From contig NZ_LZHQ01000011.1 in assembly GCF_001690655.1 (NCBI RefSeq), positions 124,001-188,000 of the forward strand: DNA of 64,000 nucleotides, in the 5' to 3' direction. Both the position numbers and the translations under genes were made by a program. The notes below the pieces were generated by a model, which did no database searches, had not been told where the DNA came from, and saw only the letters and a program-made list of their open reading frames with translations. This DNA comes from Gilliamella sp. Occ3-1 (GTDB taxonomy: Bacteria; Pseudomonadota; Gammaproteobacteria; Enterobacterales; Orbaceae). Of this stretch, positions 30,639 to 39,355 are shown piece by piece. The first letter of the stretch is position 1; every line of letters begins with the position of its first letter.

Positions 30639-32064
30639 AATTTTTTCCTGTGTTACCAAACATATTGGCAATAATAAATGCTACCAATCCAATAATTAAG
30701 GATGGGATAATCGGGTTAAAAGCATAAAGCTTTATATTGTAAACAGATAAAAGAGTATAGCTTATCGCACCGGCAAACATAGAACATAAAGCGCCAGTTG
30801 AATTTGCTTTTTTCCAATAAAGTCCAAGTACCAATGGCCATAAAAATACGGCTTCAAGCCCACCAAATGCAAGTAAATTTAACCAAATAATCATATCTGG
30901 TGGGTTCCAAGCCGCTAGGATGAGTAATCCACCAAAACTAAAAGTTATGATAACAGATGTGCGAGTTAATGTTTTATCACTATAGTTTTTTGCATGATTC
31001 ATACTTAAAAATAGATCTTTAATAATAACTGATGAAATTTGTAGCAATTGGGCGTTAATTGTTGACATAATTGCAGCAAGTGGAGCGGCCAAAAAGATAC
31101 CTGCCACTAATGGTGGCATAATGTTAATTATTAAAGTTGGAACAATTTGATCCGGAACAGTTAAATCACTAATAATAGCTCGACCAAGAGCGCCAGATAA
31201 ATGCATGGTTAACATAATGATTGTGACAACAATAGTACCAATTATAATGCCTTTGTGTACAGCTTTGCTGTCTTTGTATGCCATACAGCGAACCGCTGTA
31301 TGAGGTAAACCAACCACAGCAAAACAGACTAAAACCCAAAATGATGCCATAAACGGAAAGTCCATAAAATTGTTAGGACCTTGTGGTGTTAGTAGTGCAG
31401 GATCGATTTCACTCAAACGGTGAATAATAGCTGTTATACCACCACCAGCATAAATAATTGCTGTTAATAGCAAGATAGCGCCAATTATCATTACTAAACC
31501 TTGAAAAGCATCATTAAGTATACTTGCTCTAAATCCTCCAAAAGCAGTATATATAACGGTACCAACACCAAAAATTAATAATCCGATATCGTAAGAAATG
31601 CCAACTGATGATTCCAATAATCGTGCACCACCAACAAACTGTACCGTCATAGCACCAATAAAAGCCACAACTAATGAAATGCTTGCAAACCAAACTATGA
31701 CTTTACTTTTATAGTGAGCATAAAGCATATCACTTAAAGTTATAGCATTATATTTACGAGCCAAAATGGCAAATTTTTTGCCTAGAATACCAAGTGAGAG
31801 TAATACAGTTGGGACTTGGATCATCGATAATAGCACCCAACCAAGGCCAAATTTATAAGCAGCACCGGGACCACCAATAAATGAGCTAGCACTAATATAA
31901 GTTGCGGCTAGTGTCATGGCGAGTAAAAATCCTCCCATGGTTCTATTGCCGATAAAATAATCAGTGAATTGATTTACTTTTTTACGTTTTACATAAGCAT
32001 AAATTGATAATGCAAACACAAAAATAAGATAGATGACAAGCGGTATAATAATATCTAAATGCAT
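30613..32064 (-). CDS. panF: Sodium/pantothenate symporter
   Basis: PanF is a sodium:solute symporter (SSS family, LeuT-like fold, 13 predicted helices) that imports pantothenate for coenzyme A. It has 483 residues, identical in length to E. coli PanF, with the [17 protein letters not shown] and [14 protein letters not shown] segments typical of the family. It lies between yhdT (6 bases upstream) and prmA (overlapping). Import of pantothenate suits a host-associated organism, although I cannot tell whether the biosynthetic route is lost. Confidence 0.95.
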   Translation of the reverse strand: MHLDIIIPLVIYLIFVFALSIYAYVKRKKVNQFTDYFIGNRTMGGFLLAMTLAATYISASSFIGGPGAAYKFGLGWVLLSMIQVPTVLLSLGILGKKFAILARKYNAITLSDMLYAHYKSKVIVWFASISLVVAFIGAMTVQFVGGARLLESSVGISYDIGLLIFGVGTVIYTAFGGFRASILNDAFQGLVMIIGAILLLTAIIYAGGGITAIIHRLSEIDPALLTPQGPNNFMDFPFMASFWVLVCFAVVGLPHTAVRCMAYKDSKAVHKGIIIGTIVVTIIMLTMHLSGALGRAIISDLTVPDQIVPTLIINIMPPLVAGIFLAAPLAAIMSTINAQLLQISSVIIKDLFLSMNHAKNYSDKTLTRTSVIITFSFGGLLILAAWNPPDMIIWLNLLAFGGLEAVFLWPLVLGLYWKKANSTGALCSMFAGAISYTLLSVYNIKLYAFNPIIPSLIIGLVAFIIANMFGNTGKNYALDSTQN

Positions 32065-32070
32065 GTTAAA

Positions 32071-32307
32071 TCACTTAGTTTGTTCTAATGAGAAATTTTT
32101 AAATTGAAATTTTACAACTACCCAACAAAGCAATATAAAACCGATAGGCACCATAATGCAAGATAGTTCAAACCACAATGGAAGACCTAAAAATCCTATT
32201 TTGTCGTTAATACAGTATGCACAAACGATCCATCCAAGAAGATAAATAAAAGTTAGCAATAAAGAAAGTTTAGCCTCTTTATTTGCTTGTTTATATCGAG
32301 CATCCAT
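32071..32307 (-). CDS. yhdT: YhdT-family small membrane protein
   Basis: A 78-residue protein with two membrane helices (about residues 13-33 and 43-66) and a basic N-terminus (RYKQANKEAKLSLLLTF). Its size, topology and position directly before panF identify it as YhdT (DUF997). The conserved coupling to panF suggests it is a small accessory subunit or stabiliser of the pantothenate symporter; that is inference, as no direct function is known to me. Confidence 0.88.
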   Translation of the reverse strand: MDARYKQANKEAKLSLLLTFIYLLGWIVCAYCINDKIGFLGLPLWFELSCIMVPIGFILLCWVVVKFQFKNFSLEQTK

Positions 32308-32479
32308 ATTGATTTATTCAGAATTGAGGGTGATTTAGATTAAAAGAAAGCATTGAACTTAGCAAGTTTATTGCAATTTATGCAATATTATATTTTAAAT
32401 ATATCAATTTTAGCAATATTAAAAGTATTATATAGTGTTTTATTGTTGATTGTGAATACTTAAACTCTTGGAGAGAAAA

Positions 32480-33958
32480 ATGTCAAACTATTTTAATACA
32501 TTGAATTTGCGTGAAAAATTAGAACAATTAGGTCAATGTCGTTTTATGGCTCGTGATGAATTTGCATCAGAAGCTAATTTTTTAAAAGGTAAAAAAATTG
32601 TAATTGTTGGTTGTGGAGCGCAAGGCCTTAACCAAGGTCTGAATATGCGAGATTCAGGTTTAGATATATCTTATGCATTACGTAAAGAAGCTATTGCTGA
32701 AAAACGAGCATCATGGAAGAAAGCAACTGAAAATGGTTTTAAAGTAGGAAGCTATGAAGAATTAATTCCAACAGCAGATCTTGTTATCAATTTGACTCCT
32801 GACAAACAACATTCTGCCGTTGTTCAAGCTATTCAACCGTTGATGAAAAAAGGTTCTGCGCTTGGCTATTCTCACGGATTTAATATTGTTGAAGTAGGAG
32901 AAAAGATTCGCTCTGATATTACAGTAGTGATGGTAGCCCCTAAATGCCCTGGTACTGAAGTTCGTGAAGAATATAAACGAGGTTTTGGTGTGCCAACATT
33001 AATTGCAGTTCATCCAGAAAACGATCCAAAAGGTGAAGGGCTAGCAATTGCTAAAGCATGGGCTGCGGCAACAGGCGGACATCGTGCAGGTGTTTTACAG
33101 TCGTCATTTGTTGCCGAAGTTAAGTCAGATTTAATGGGTGAACAAACAATCCTTTGTGGTATGTTACAAACAGGATCATTACTTTGTTTTGATAAGCTAG
33201 TGGCAGATGGTGTTGATCCTGCTTATGCATGTAAATTACTCCAATTTGGTTGGGAAACGATCACTGAGGCGCTAAAACAAGGTGGAATTACTTTAATGAT
33301 GGATCGTTTATCAAATCCAGCTAAATTGAGAGCAAATGCTTTAGCGAAAGAATTAAAAGTGATCATGACGGATCTTTATCGTAAACATATGGACGACATT
33401 ATATCAGGCGAGTTTTCGTCAACTATGATGAAAGACTGGGCAAATGATGATGCGAACCTTCTTAAATGGCGTAAAGAAACAGGTGAAACCGCCTTTGAAA
33501 AAGTTGCTGACTATCAGGGTAAAATTGATGAACAAGCTTACTTTGATCAAGGCGTTGTTATGGTTGCAATGGTTAAAGCCGGTGTTGAACTTGCCTTCGA
33601 AACTATGCTTGAATCCGGTATTTTAGCTGAATCAGCTTATTATGAATCATTACATGAGTTACCACTTATTGCTAATACTATTGCGCGTAAACGTTTGTAT
33701 GAAATGAATGTTGTTATTTCTGACACAGCTGAGTATGGCAACTATCTATTTGCTAATGCCGCTGTACCACTATTGAAAGAAAAATTCATGCCAATGTTAC
33801 AGGCTGGAGATCTAGGTAAAACGATTCCTGAAGGTAGTGTTGATAATGCACAATTGCGCGATGTGAATGAAGAAATCCGTAATCATCTGATTGAAACAAT
33901 CGGTCGTAAATTACGTAGTTATATGACTGATATGAAACGTATCAATGTTGCAAACTAA
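32480..33958 (+). CDS. ilvC: Ketol-acid reductoisomerase, class II (NADP)
   Basis: IlvC isomerises and reduces acetohydroxy acids, the step between IlvG/M and IlvD, so together with ilvGMEDA the whole valine-isoleucine route is encoded in this window. The start is ATG at 32480 ([10 protein letters not shown]) with GGAG seven bases before it, giving 492 residues (E. coli 491); an upstream TTG in frame is not needed. The NADP site [18 protein letters not shown] and the duplicated C-terminal knotted domain of the long class II form are present. It is a single gene with a terminator; no ilvY activator gene is beside it. Confidence 0.97.
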   Translation: MSNYFNTLNLREKLEQLGQCRFMARDEFASEANFLKGKKIVIVGCGAQGLNQGLNMRDSGLDISYALRKEAIAEKRASWKKATENGFKVGSYEELIPTADLVINLTPDKQHSAVVQAIQPLMKKGSALGYSHGFNIVEVGEKIRSDITVVMVAPKCPGTEVREEYKRGFGVPTLIAVHPENDPKGEGLAIAKAWAAATGGHRAGVLQSSFVAEVKSDLMGEQTILCGMLQTGSLLCFDKLVADGVDPAYACKLLQFGWETITEALKQGGITLMMDRLSNPAKLRANALAKELKVIMTDLYRKHMDDIISGEFSSTMMKDWANDDANLLKWRKETGETAFEKVADYQGKIDEQAYFDQGVVMVAMVKAGVELAFETMLESGILAESAYYESLHELPLIANTIARKRLYEMNVVISDTAEYGNYLFANAAVPLLKEKFMPMLQAGDLGKTIPEGSVDNAQLRDVNEEIRNHLIETIGRKLRSYMTDMKRINVAN

Positions 33959-33978
33959 ATAGCTATTTATAGTTATAA

Positions 33979-34005
33979 ATAAGGTGTTGAAAGCACCTTT
34001 TTTGT
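33979..34005 (+). terminator. Terminator of ilvC
   Basis: AAGGTG (33981-33986) pairs with CACCTT (33994-33999), followed by a run of T, about 20 bases after the ilvC stop. Confidence 0.75.
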
Positions 34006-34259
34006 ATCTAAAAATGTTCATTTATTGTAAAAACTTTTCAGGTAACTATATGTTTCAGTATAAAATATTTTGATTCAAAGGGATCTGATTGTATATAATT
34101 TAGGTTAGTTTATATTTTTTTGATCCTTTCAATTTATCGCTAAATTTTTTAAAAATTATACAATTAAATGATTTTCATTTTAAGTTTTTATTTATTTTTT
34201 ATGTAATTTATGTTATCTTTTTGACTAATTTTAAATCAAATAAAAAGGATAACTTATTA

Positions 34260-34832
34260 ATGAAAATGACTTTTCGACCAACTGATTGTTGGCGATGGTA
34301 TTTTGATAGCGAATACGATAGTTTAATGCTTGAAGTTTCATCTGAAATGTTATTTCGTTCTTGTTATCCAAGTAAAATGTTAGTTCCTGATGTTTTTGGT
34401 GAGTTTCCATTTTCTGTTAGTGACGCAACGTCTTATTATCAATTTTATAATAGTTGTCAGTTACTTAATTTAACAGATTCACAAAAAGTTGAACTATCTA
34501 TTAACGCTATTGTGGCTGCTAATTTTTTAAAACCACAAATGCCTAAGAGTTGGTATTTTTCTCAACAGCCTATGCTATACTTTCCAAAAGTCGCAGATGT
34601 TGTCGAGGTGAGTTTGCAAGAAGGTGCTCACAAGGTTTGTTTGATGGTTGTCGAAGCGGGTGAGAATGCTTCTCTTTGTATTATTGCACAACCTTCGTTT
34701 AATGCAATGAACAAAACGTTTGTGTTTTCTGAAGCAATTAAAGTAATGAATGACAGATTGGTACCTGTAGAGAAAAATTTAACTGGGCAAACGTCTGCTT
34801 TAGATAATTTTGGACTTAAGGCTATTTCTTAA
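34260..34832 (+). CDS. zapC: Cell division protein ZapC
   Basis: ZapC is a cytoplasmic FtsZ-bundling protein of gammaproteobacteria. The sequence keeps the family hallmarks DCWRWYFDSEYDSLML near the start, FLKPQMPKSWYF in the middle and VVEAGENASLCIIAQP and AIKVMNDRL near the end. I place the start at 34260 (MKMTFRPTD), giving 190 residues (E. coli 180), with AGGA ten bases upstream; the frame is open to 34221. It is convergent with ycbX and the two overlap by 11 bases; the same neighbours occur in E. coli. Confidence 0.92.
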   Translation: MKMTFRPTDCWRWYFDSEYDSLMLEVSSEMLFRSCYPSKMLVPDVFGEFPFSVSDATSYYQFYNSCQLLNLTDSQKVELSINAIVAANFLKPQMPKSWYFSQQPMLYFPKVADVVEVSLQEGAHKVCLMVVEAGENASLCIIAQPSFNAMNKTFVFSEAIKVMNDRLVPVEKNLTGQTSALDNFGLKAIS

Positions 34833-35925
34833 GTAATTTAATTGTAATATCTCCTTTAGGGATACAGCTACAAGCTAAAATTTTATTATGGCATCTAATT
34901 GCAGATTGTGTTAATCCATTTACTTCACCTTGTTTTAATTCAATTAGACAACGCCCACAAATACCTGCACGGCAAGAATAAGGTAATGCTATTTTATGTT
35001 GTTCTAACTGCTCTAAAATAGTTTGCTTATTATTACCTTTAATTATTTGATTTTCAAAATTTATTGTACAAACTTTTGCTTCAGTTTTTATTTCTGTTGG
35101 AAAGGTTTTAATATAGTTTTTAGCTGGTTGCCGTTCCAATACTTCAATTTTATCGTGAACTGAAATTGTTCCATGATTTCGGGCTATCATATTCATACCA
35201 AAATCAATTTCCCCTTGCTTATCGGCTCTAAAGTAACGTAAGGTTTTAATTGGTTCATTATCAGCTAAGAATGTTGCAGATTTTATGTTCATTGTCGTTA
35301 TAACACAGCGACTACAGGGTTTAACAATATCAAAAATCACATTGCCAATTTTTATTGTTTTCCAACCGTCTTCCGCAAAAGGTAGTGCTCCTTGAATAAC
35401 AATATTTCCACGGAATTGTCTAATATCGAGTTTTTCAGGGCATTGCTGTTGTAAATAATCAAATGAAGCTTTATTTAATAACAAATAAGGGTAACCATCA
35501 GCAAAACTAACAGGAATTTCAGGATAGCGTTTGGTTCGACGAGTTAATTGTTGACCAACCCATCTTAATTGTACATCTTTATGCAAAATTTGACTGAAAA
35601 ATTGATTGACTCTTATAGGTGCTATTAGTGAGGTAAAATGATTACCCCAAATTTCAGTAGGCTCATAACTCAACGAAAACTCATCAAGATTAAATTTTAT
35701 CATTTCAGTTGGAGATAGTGAAATATGTACTTCGTTTTTTACTATGGATGTTTTGAATTTCAGAAGCTCAGGGTGTTGTCTTGCCGTAATAAAGGTGCCA
35801 TCGGGTTCACTAAGCATCAATATACGGTCATGCTCAAAGCCTCCATCGACAGTATTAGCCTTTGTTAATTGTATCCCTTGCATCGATTTGATTGGGTAGA
35901 TGTATAGTTGATTGACGAAAATCAT
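34822..35925 (-). CDS. ycbX: MOSC and 2Fe-2S ferredoxin-domain protein YcbX
   Basis: YcbX is a molybdenum-cofactor enzyme that, with a reductase, reduces N-hydroxylated bases such as 6-hydroxylaminopurine. The N-terminal MOSC beta-barrel domain (YPIKSMQGI at residues 11-19) and MOSC domain with PCSRCVITT (Cys ligand of Mo) are followed from ~residue 285 by a plant-type ferredoxin domain with CRAGICGRC and a distal Cys (ACSCIPKGD). 367 residues against 369 in E. coli. Electron partner and Mo-cofactor genes are outside the window. Confidence 0.93.
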   Translation of the reverse strand: MIFVNQLYIYPIKSMQGIQLTKANTVDGGFEHDRILMLSEPDGTFITARQHPELLKFKTSIVKNEVHISLSPTEMIKFNLDEFSLSYEPTEIWGNHFTSLIAPIRVNQFFSQILHKDVQLRWVGQQLTRRTKRYPEIPVSFADGYPYLLLNKASFDYLQQQCPEKLDIRQFRGNIVIQGALPFAEDGWKTIKIGNVIFDIVKPCSRCVITTMNIKSATFLADNEPIKTLRYFRADKQGEIDFGMNMIARNHGTISVHDKIEVLERQPAKNYIKTFPTEIKTEAKVCTINFENQIIKGNNKQTILEQLEQHKIALPYSCRAGICGRCLIELKQGEVNGLTQSAIRCHNKILACSCIPKGDITIKLLKK

Positions 35926-36066
35926 AATATCTTAAATAGATTATAAATGTTCTGATAATTATATACTTAATTACCCATATCTTATAGTTTTTAGATTTAA
36001 CAAATGGAATGAATAAGTTAAGGCATATTAGCATAACTCGGTATAGCTTATTTCAGTAATGTAATA

Positions 36067-36510
36067 CTATACTTTTCCATTAGGGGTGATAACGGCTATT
36101 TCATCATCAACTTTATGACCTATTAATGCTTTTGCTACAGGGCTATTAATCGATATCCAATTTTTTTTAGGATCAAATTCATCGCTACCAACAATACGGT
36201 AAATATGTAAATTACCAGATTCATCTTCCAATTTTACCCATGCGCCAAAAAATACTGTACCTTTTTGTTTTGGATGTGGTTCGACAATTGTCAATGTTTC
36301 TAATCGTTTGGTCAGAAAACGTACACGTCGATCAATTTCGCGTAACCTGCGTTTTCCATAAATATACTCTGCATTCTCACTACGATCGCCAAGGGCTGCT
36401 GCATCTGATACAGCTTGTGTAACGCGAGGCCTTTCTTCTTTCCATAAATATTTCAATTCATGATTAAGATTTAAATAGCCTTCTCTTGTTATATAGTTTT
36501 TCTTTTGCAT
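36067..36510 (-). CDS. greB: Transcription elongation factor GreB, cut short by an in-frame amber codon
   Basis: GreB rescues backtracked RNA polymerase by inserting its coiled coil in the secondary channel and stimulating RNA cleavage. The coiled-coil domain is intact (NYLW-type KYLWKEERP, then the acidic tip region GDRSENAEY and RRLREIDRRVRFL), as is most of the C-terminal FKBP-like domain (GTVFFGAWVKLED). The ORF stops at residue 147 with TAG after TPNGKV. Reading through the TAG gives YYITEISYTELC and a TAA at 36028-36030, which aligns with the last strand of E. coli GreB (WYVNAIEY) and would restore 160 residues (E. coli 158). So either a nonsense mutation has removed the final strand or the base is a sequencing error. 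A 5' fragment of this gene is repeated at 38953-39061. Confidence 0.88.
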   Translation of the reverse strand: MQKKNYITREGYLNLNHELKYLWKEERPRVTQAVSDAAALGDRSENAEYIYGKRRLREIDRRVRFLTKRLETLTIVEPHPKQKGTVFFGAWVKLEDESGNLHIYRIVGSDEFDPKKNWISINSPVAKALIGHKVDDEIAVITPNGKV

Positions 36511-36844
36511 ATTTTTAGTGCCTATAATTATTTTTATTTTTCGAGTAAAAGTTCTATATTTCTTTATTAAAATTCATTATTTCGAATAAAAATCAGACAT
36601 GCCTTTAATAAAATCTATTCAATTATTTAATTTTTATTAGATTAAAATTAAATAATCTTTAAAAATCAACAATGAAATGTTATGATGATTTTATTGTTTG
36701 TATTGCTTTTTTTTCTGCTTTTTTGTCTGGATATCTATTGCTTAGTAACTAAGTAAGTATATCGTATAAATAAGTTAAATTTTGTAACTACACAACAATA
36801 AAATAAATAAGTTGTTATTGTTTATATCACCATTAGGAATGAAT
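36511..36844. promoter_or_regulatory. Divergent greB / adhesin 1 intergenic region
   Basis: This AT-rich region must contain promoters for greB (minus) and adhesin 1 (plus). The 30 bases next to greB recur at 39062-39090, but the middle part is diverged from the corresponding stretch before adhesin 2. I could not fix promoter boxes. AGGA at 36835-36838 is the ribosome site for the adhesin. Confidence 0.45.
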
Positions 36845-38284
36845 ATGACTACACGGAAACAGTTAATTTTTAGCTTATTTTGTCTTATTAGTTTTTTTTC
36901 AACTAAATCTATAGCATTATCGGCCGTTACAGCAAATACTATTAAGGGAAATAGTCCTCGTTTTATTAGTTCAATAGAAAATAGTATTCAATCCAATAAA
37001 GCATTTAATTATTTTGGTGTTATCTATAATGGAAATACCTATTTTTACACAGGTGATTTGAACACTGCATTAGGCTTAGACATTTCAACTAGAACTCCTG
37101 AAAGTTTAGGTCTATCAGCCGCAATTAAGCAACCAGAAAGCTTTGAGGTTATAGATGTTGATGGTGATGGAGATATTAAATTATTAGAAGACACGGATGC
37201 CCCAATTTCTCTAGAATGGTATTATGAAGATGCAAGTAATAAAGAAGTTAAATTAACAGTTGATCAAACAAAAACTGCATTTGAAACATTAGTAAAAAGT
37301 GGTATTTATCCTTATATTAAAGTTAGTGGTGGGATTGCTTTAACTACGAAATACGGAGATCCAAATTTTCAGGCTTATCCAGATGATAAAATTGCTATAA
37401 CTAAAATACCTTATCGAAATTTTAATATCAAAGTGGGTGGTGAAGCCGTCAAATATGCTAGCCCGCATATGCTTTATAGTGCTCCAGCTTATTCTTGGGG
37501 GGATAGATCTATTTTTGATTGGGTAGATTGGAATGGCTTTGTACCACAAGATGATTATTTAAATAACTTCCCTTCAGTTGGTGCAAATGACCTCTTTTTC
37601 TATTTAATTACTGAGAATATTGACAATTCATTAGATACAACAAAATGGATTGTAAGAACATCGGATCCTAATAAAGGATCTCCTAGCGCAATTACAGCGA
37701 TAGTTACAAAATCTGAAGCTTCAAGAGCCATGATTGTAGGTGGTTTTAAGGCTTATGATGCGAAAAATATGGTACTGGTTACATTAAAAGGTCCTGATTC
37801 ATCATCTAAAGGTGATAATCATGCTACAGCACCCAAAGCGAATTTACCAGTTGATATTGAAATAATAGGTGAAACCAAACAAGGAATAACACTTAGTTAC
37901 AGATTCCGAATAACTAGATGGTTTATCAATAGAGGAGAATATACTGATACTCATCAAAAACAAAACGATTGGTGCAATAATTTAGGTGATTATAAATTAG
38001 CATCTCTTAGAGAGCTGAGTAATGCAAACTTTCTGCTTCATCAAGATAAATATGGTAATAATCCTGATAACTACTATAAAAGAGCTGTACATGGGGGATT
38101 AATTACTGAATGGGGGGGATTAGCGTATTATCAAGGCGATAATTTTTATAATCCAACCTATGGTTGGACTAGTGATATTTCTAATTCTACGGGTGAGCCT
38201 ATTTATATCAATATGAATGATGCTGCACTAAATGGCGATAGAGATGATCAGCATCCGTATTACGCATTATGTAGTTCTAAATAA
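36845..38284 (+). CDS. Exported adhesin-like protein, copy 1 (DUF823/InvasinE-type)
   Basis: This 479-residue protein starts at 36845 (MTTRKQLIF) with AGGA six bases upstream; the frame is open earlier but lacks a ribosome site. A Sec signal peptide ends near SIALS. The middle contains an acidic DVDGDGDIKLLED stretch and Ig-like strands of the kind seen in Salmonella DUF823 / InvasinE adhesion domains (GFVPQDDYLNNFPSVGAN). The last ~100 residues look like a C-type lectin-like or DUF1566 module: W-C ... LGDYKLASLRELSNA ... WTS ... YYALC, with two Cys. No membrane beta-barrel or LysM domain is seen, so it is exported but how it is held at the surface is unknown. Its paralogue is at 39356-40792. 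Family assignment is from memory. Confidence 0.75.
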   Translation: MTTRKQLIFSLFCLISFFSTKSIALSAVTANTIKGNSPRFISSIENSIQSNKAFNYFGVIYNGNTYFYTGDLNTALGLDISTRTPESLGLSAAIKQPESFEVIDVDGDGDIKLLEDTDAPISLEWYYEDASNKEVKLTVDQTKTAFETLVKSGIYPYIKVSGGIALTTKYGDPNFQAYPDDKIAITKIPYRNFNIKVGGEAVKYASPHMLYSAPAYSWGDRSIFDWVDWNGFVPQDDYLNNFPSVGANDLFFYLITENIDNSLDTTKWIVRTSDPNKGSPSAITAIVTKSEASRAMIVGGFKAYDAKNMVLVTLKGPDSSSKGDNHATAPKANLPVDIEIIGETKQGITLSYRFRITRWFINRGEYTDTHQKQNDWCNNLGDYKLASLRELSNANFLLHQDKYGNNPDNYYKRAVHGGLITEWGGLAYYQGDNFYNPTYGWTSDISNSTGEPIYINMNDAALNGDRDDQHPYYALCSSK

Positions 38285-38435
38285 AGTGGTTAGCTCTATT
38301 TAATGTTAGCCAAGCTGAAAATATCCCAATAACTAGCAGTTATATTTTTTAGGGAGGAGATAAAAGGCTCAGAATTGCAACAGAAACAAGGATAGGTATA
38401 TAATCACTACTTTGCTTAAAATTGTTAAAAATACC

Positions 38436-38955
38436 ATGATGAATAAACAAATTAGCCATTATTATAGCCAGTCAGTTAGCCGTAAAGTCAGAACAAGTTC
38501 AAGCGACGATTCAATTATTAGATGAGGGTAGTACCGTTCCTTTTATTGCTCGTTATCGAAAAGAGGTGACAGGTGGGCTTGATGATACCCAATTACGTAC
38601 TTTTGATAGTCGATTGAGCTATTTGCGAGAACTTGAAGATCGTAAGCAAACAATTTTAAAGTCTATTGAAGAACAAGGTAAATTGACATTAGAATTAAGT
38701 AACAGTATTGCACAAATGCTTAGTAAAACTGAACTCGAAGATCTCTATTTACCATATAAACCTAAACGCCGTACTCGAGGTCAAATTGCCATTGAAGCAG
38801 AGCTTGAGCCATTGGCGGATGGCTTATGGCAGAATCCCATGCTTGATCCTGTAATTGAAGCCGAAAAATATATCAATTCCGATAAAGGTATTACTGATAC
38901 AAAATCAGCAATAGATGGAGCTCGTTACATTTTGATGGAGCGCTTTGCAGAAGAT
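38436..38955 (+). pseudogene. tex: Truncated, frameshifted tex fragment
   Basis: The sequence matches the first ~173 codons of the intact tex at 40960 at roughly 95 percent by eye. An additional base near 38460 (CATTATTATAG against CATATTATAG) shifts the frame so the normal start gives a stop after ~28 codons. From 38566 the original frame resumes ([20 protein letters not shown]) and runs to the junction at 38955, where it enters the greB fragment. It cannot make a working Tex. It is the left tex copy produced by the tandem duplication. Confidence 0.92.
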
Positions 38956-39061
38956 ACAGCTTGTGTAACGCTGTAACGCGGGGCCTTTCTTCTTTCCATA
39001 AATATTTCAATTCACAATTAAGATTTAAATAGCCTTCCCTTGTTATATAATTTTTTTGCAT
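38953..39061 (-). pseudogene. greB: 5' fragment of greB
   Basis: On the minus strand the ATG at 39061 begins MQKNYITREGYLNLN and continues with [14 protein letters not shown], matching GreB residues 1-31 with one codon missing, and then runs into antisense tex sequence at the duplication junction. A short direct repeat TGTAACGC lies at the joint. It is a by-product of the tandem duplication and has no function as GreB. Confidence 0.93.
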
Positions 39062-39355
39062 ATTATCCAATACCTATAATTTATTTGTTTTTTTATGATA
39101 AAAATCAATAATTTTTAAAATTTTCATTTGTATTTATTTTTTTACATTTATCAAATTAAATACAAATAATGTTTTAAAATTATAATTAAGATGATATGAT
39201 ATTATACGTTATTAATTGTATTGCGGTATTTTCCTCTATTTTTGATTGAATATGACTTATTTTTTAAGTTATATCTATAATCTAAAATAGATTCAATTTC
39301 GCAATTACAAATGAATAATTTGTTATTGTTTTTACATGATCAATTAGGAATGAAT
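39062..39355. promoter_or_regulatory. Upstream region of adhesin 2
   Basis: AT-rich sequence that begins with the duplicated greB upstream bases and then diverges from the region before adhesin 1. It must hold the adhesin 2 promoter, but I could not choose boxes. TTAGGAATGAAT just before the start is the same ribosome site as in copy 1. Confidence 0.4.

Larger units (their letters stand above)
36407..38955. repeat. Tandem duplication, unit 1 (greB 5' part - adhesin 1 - tex 5' fragment)
   Basis: This block and the next (38953-41478) contain the same three elements in the same order: the first ~100 bases of greB, an adhesin gene and the first ~520 bases of tex. Here greB continues as the real gene, and tex is cut off at the junction with unit 2. 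The outer parts match unit 2 almost base for base, whereas the adhesin is diverged. Confidence 0.9.

Noticed and set aside
32468..32479. Upstream TTG start for ilvC
   Set aside because: The TTG overlaps the Shine-Dalgarno GGAG itself; the ATG at 32480 matches the family start.
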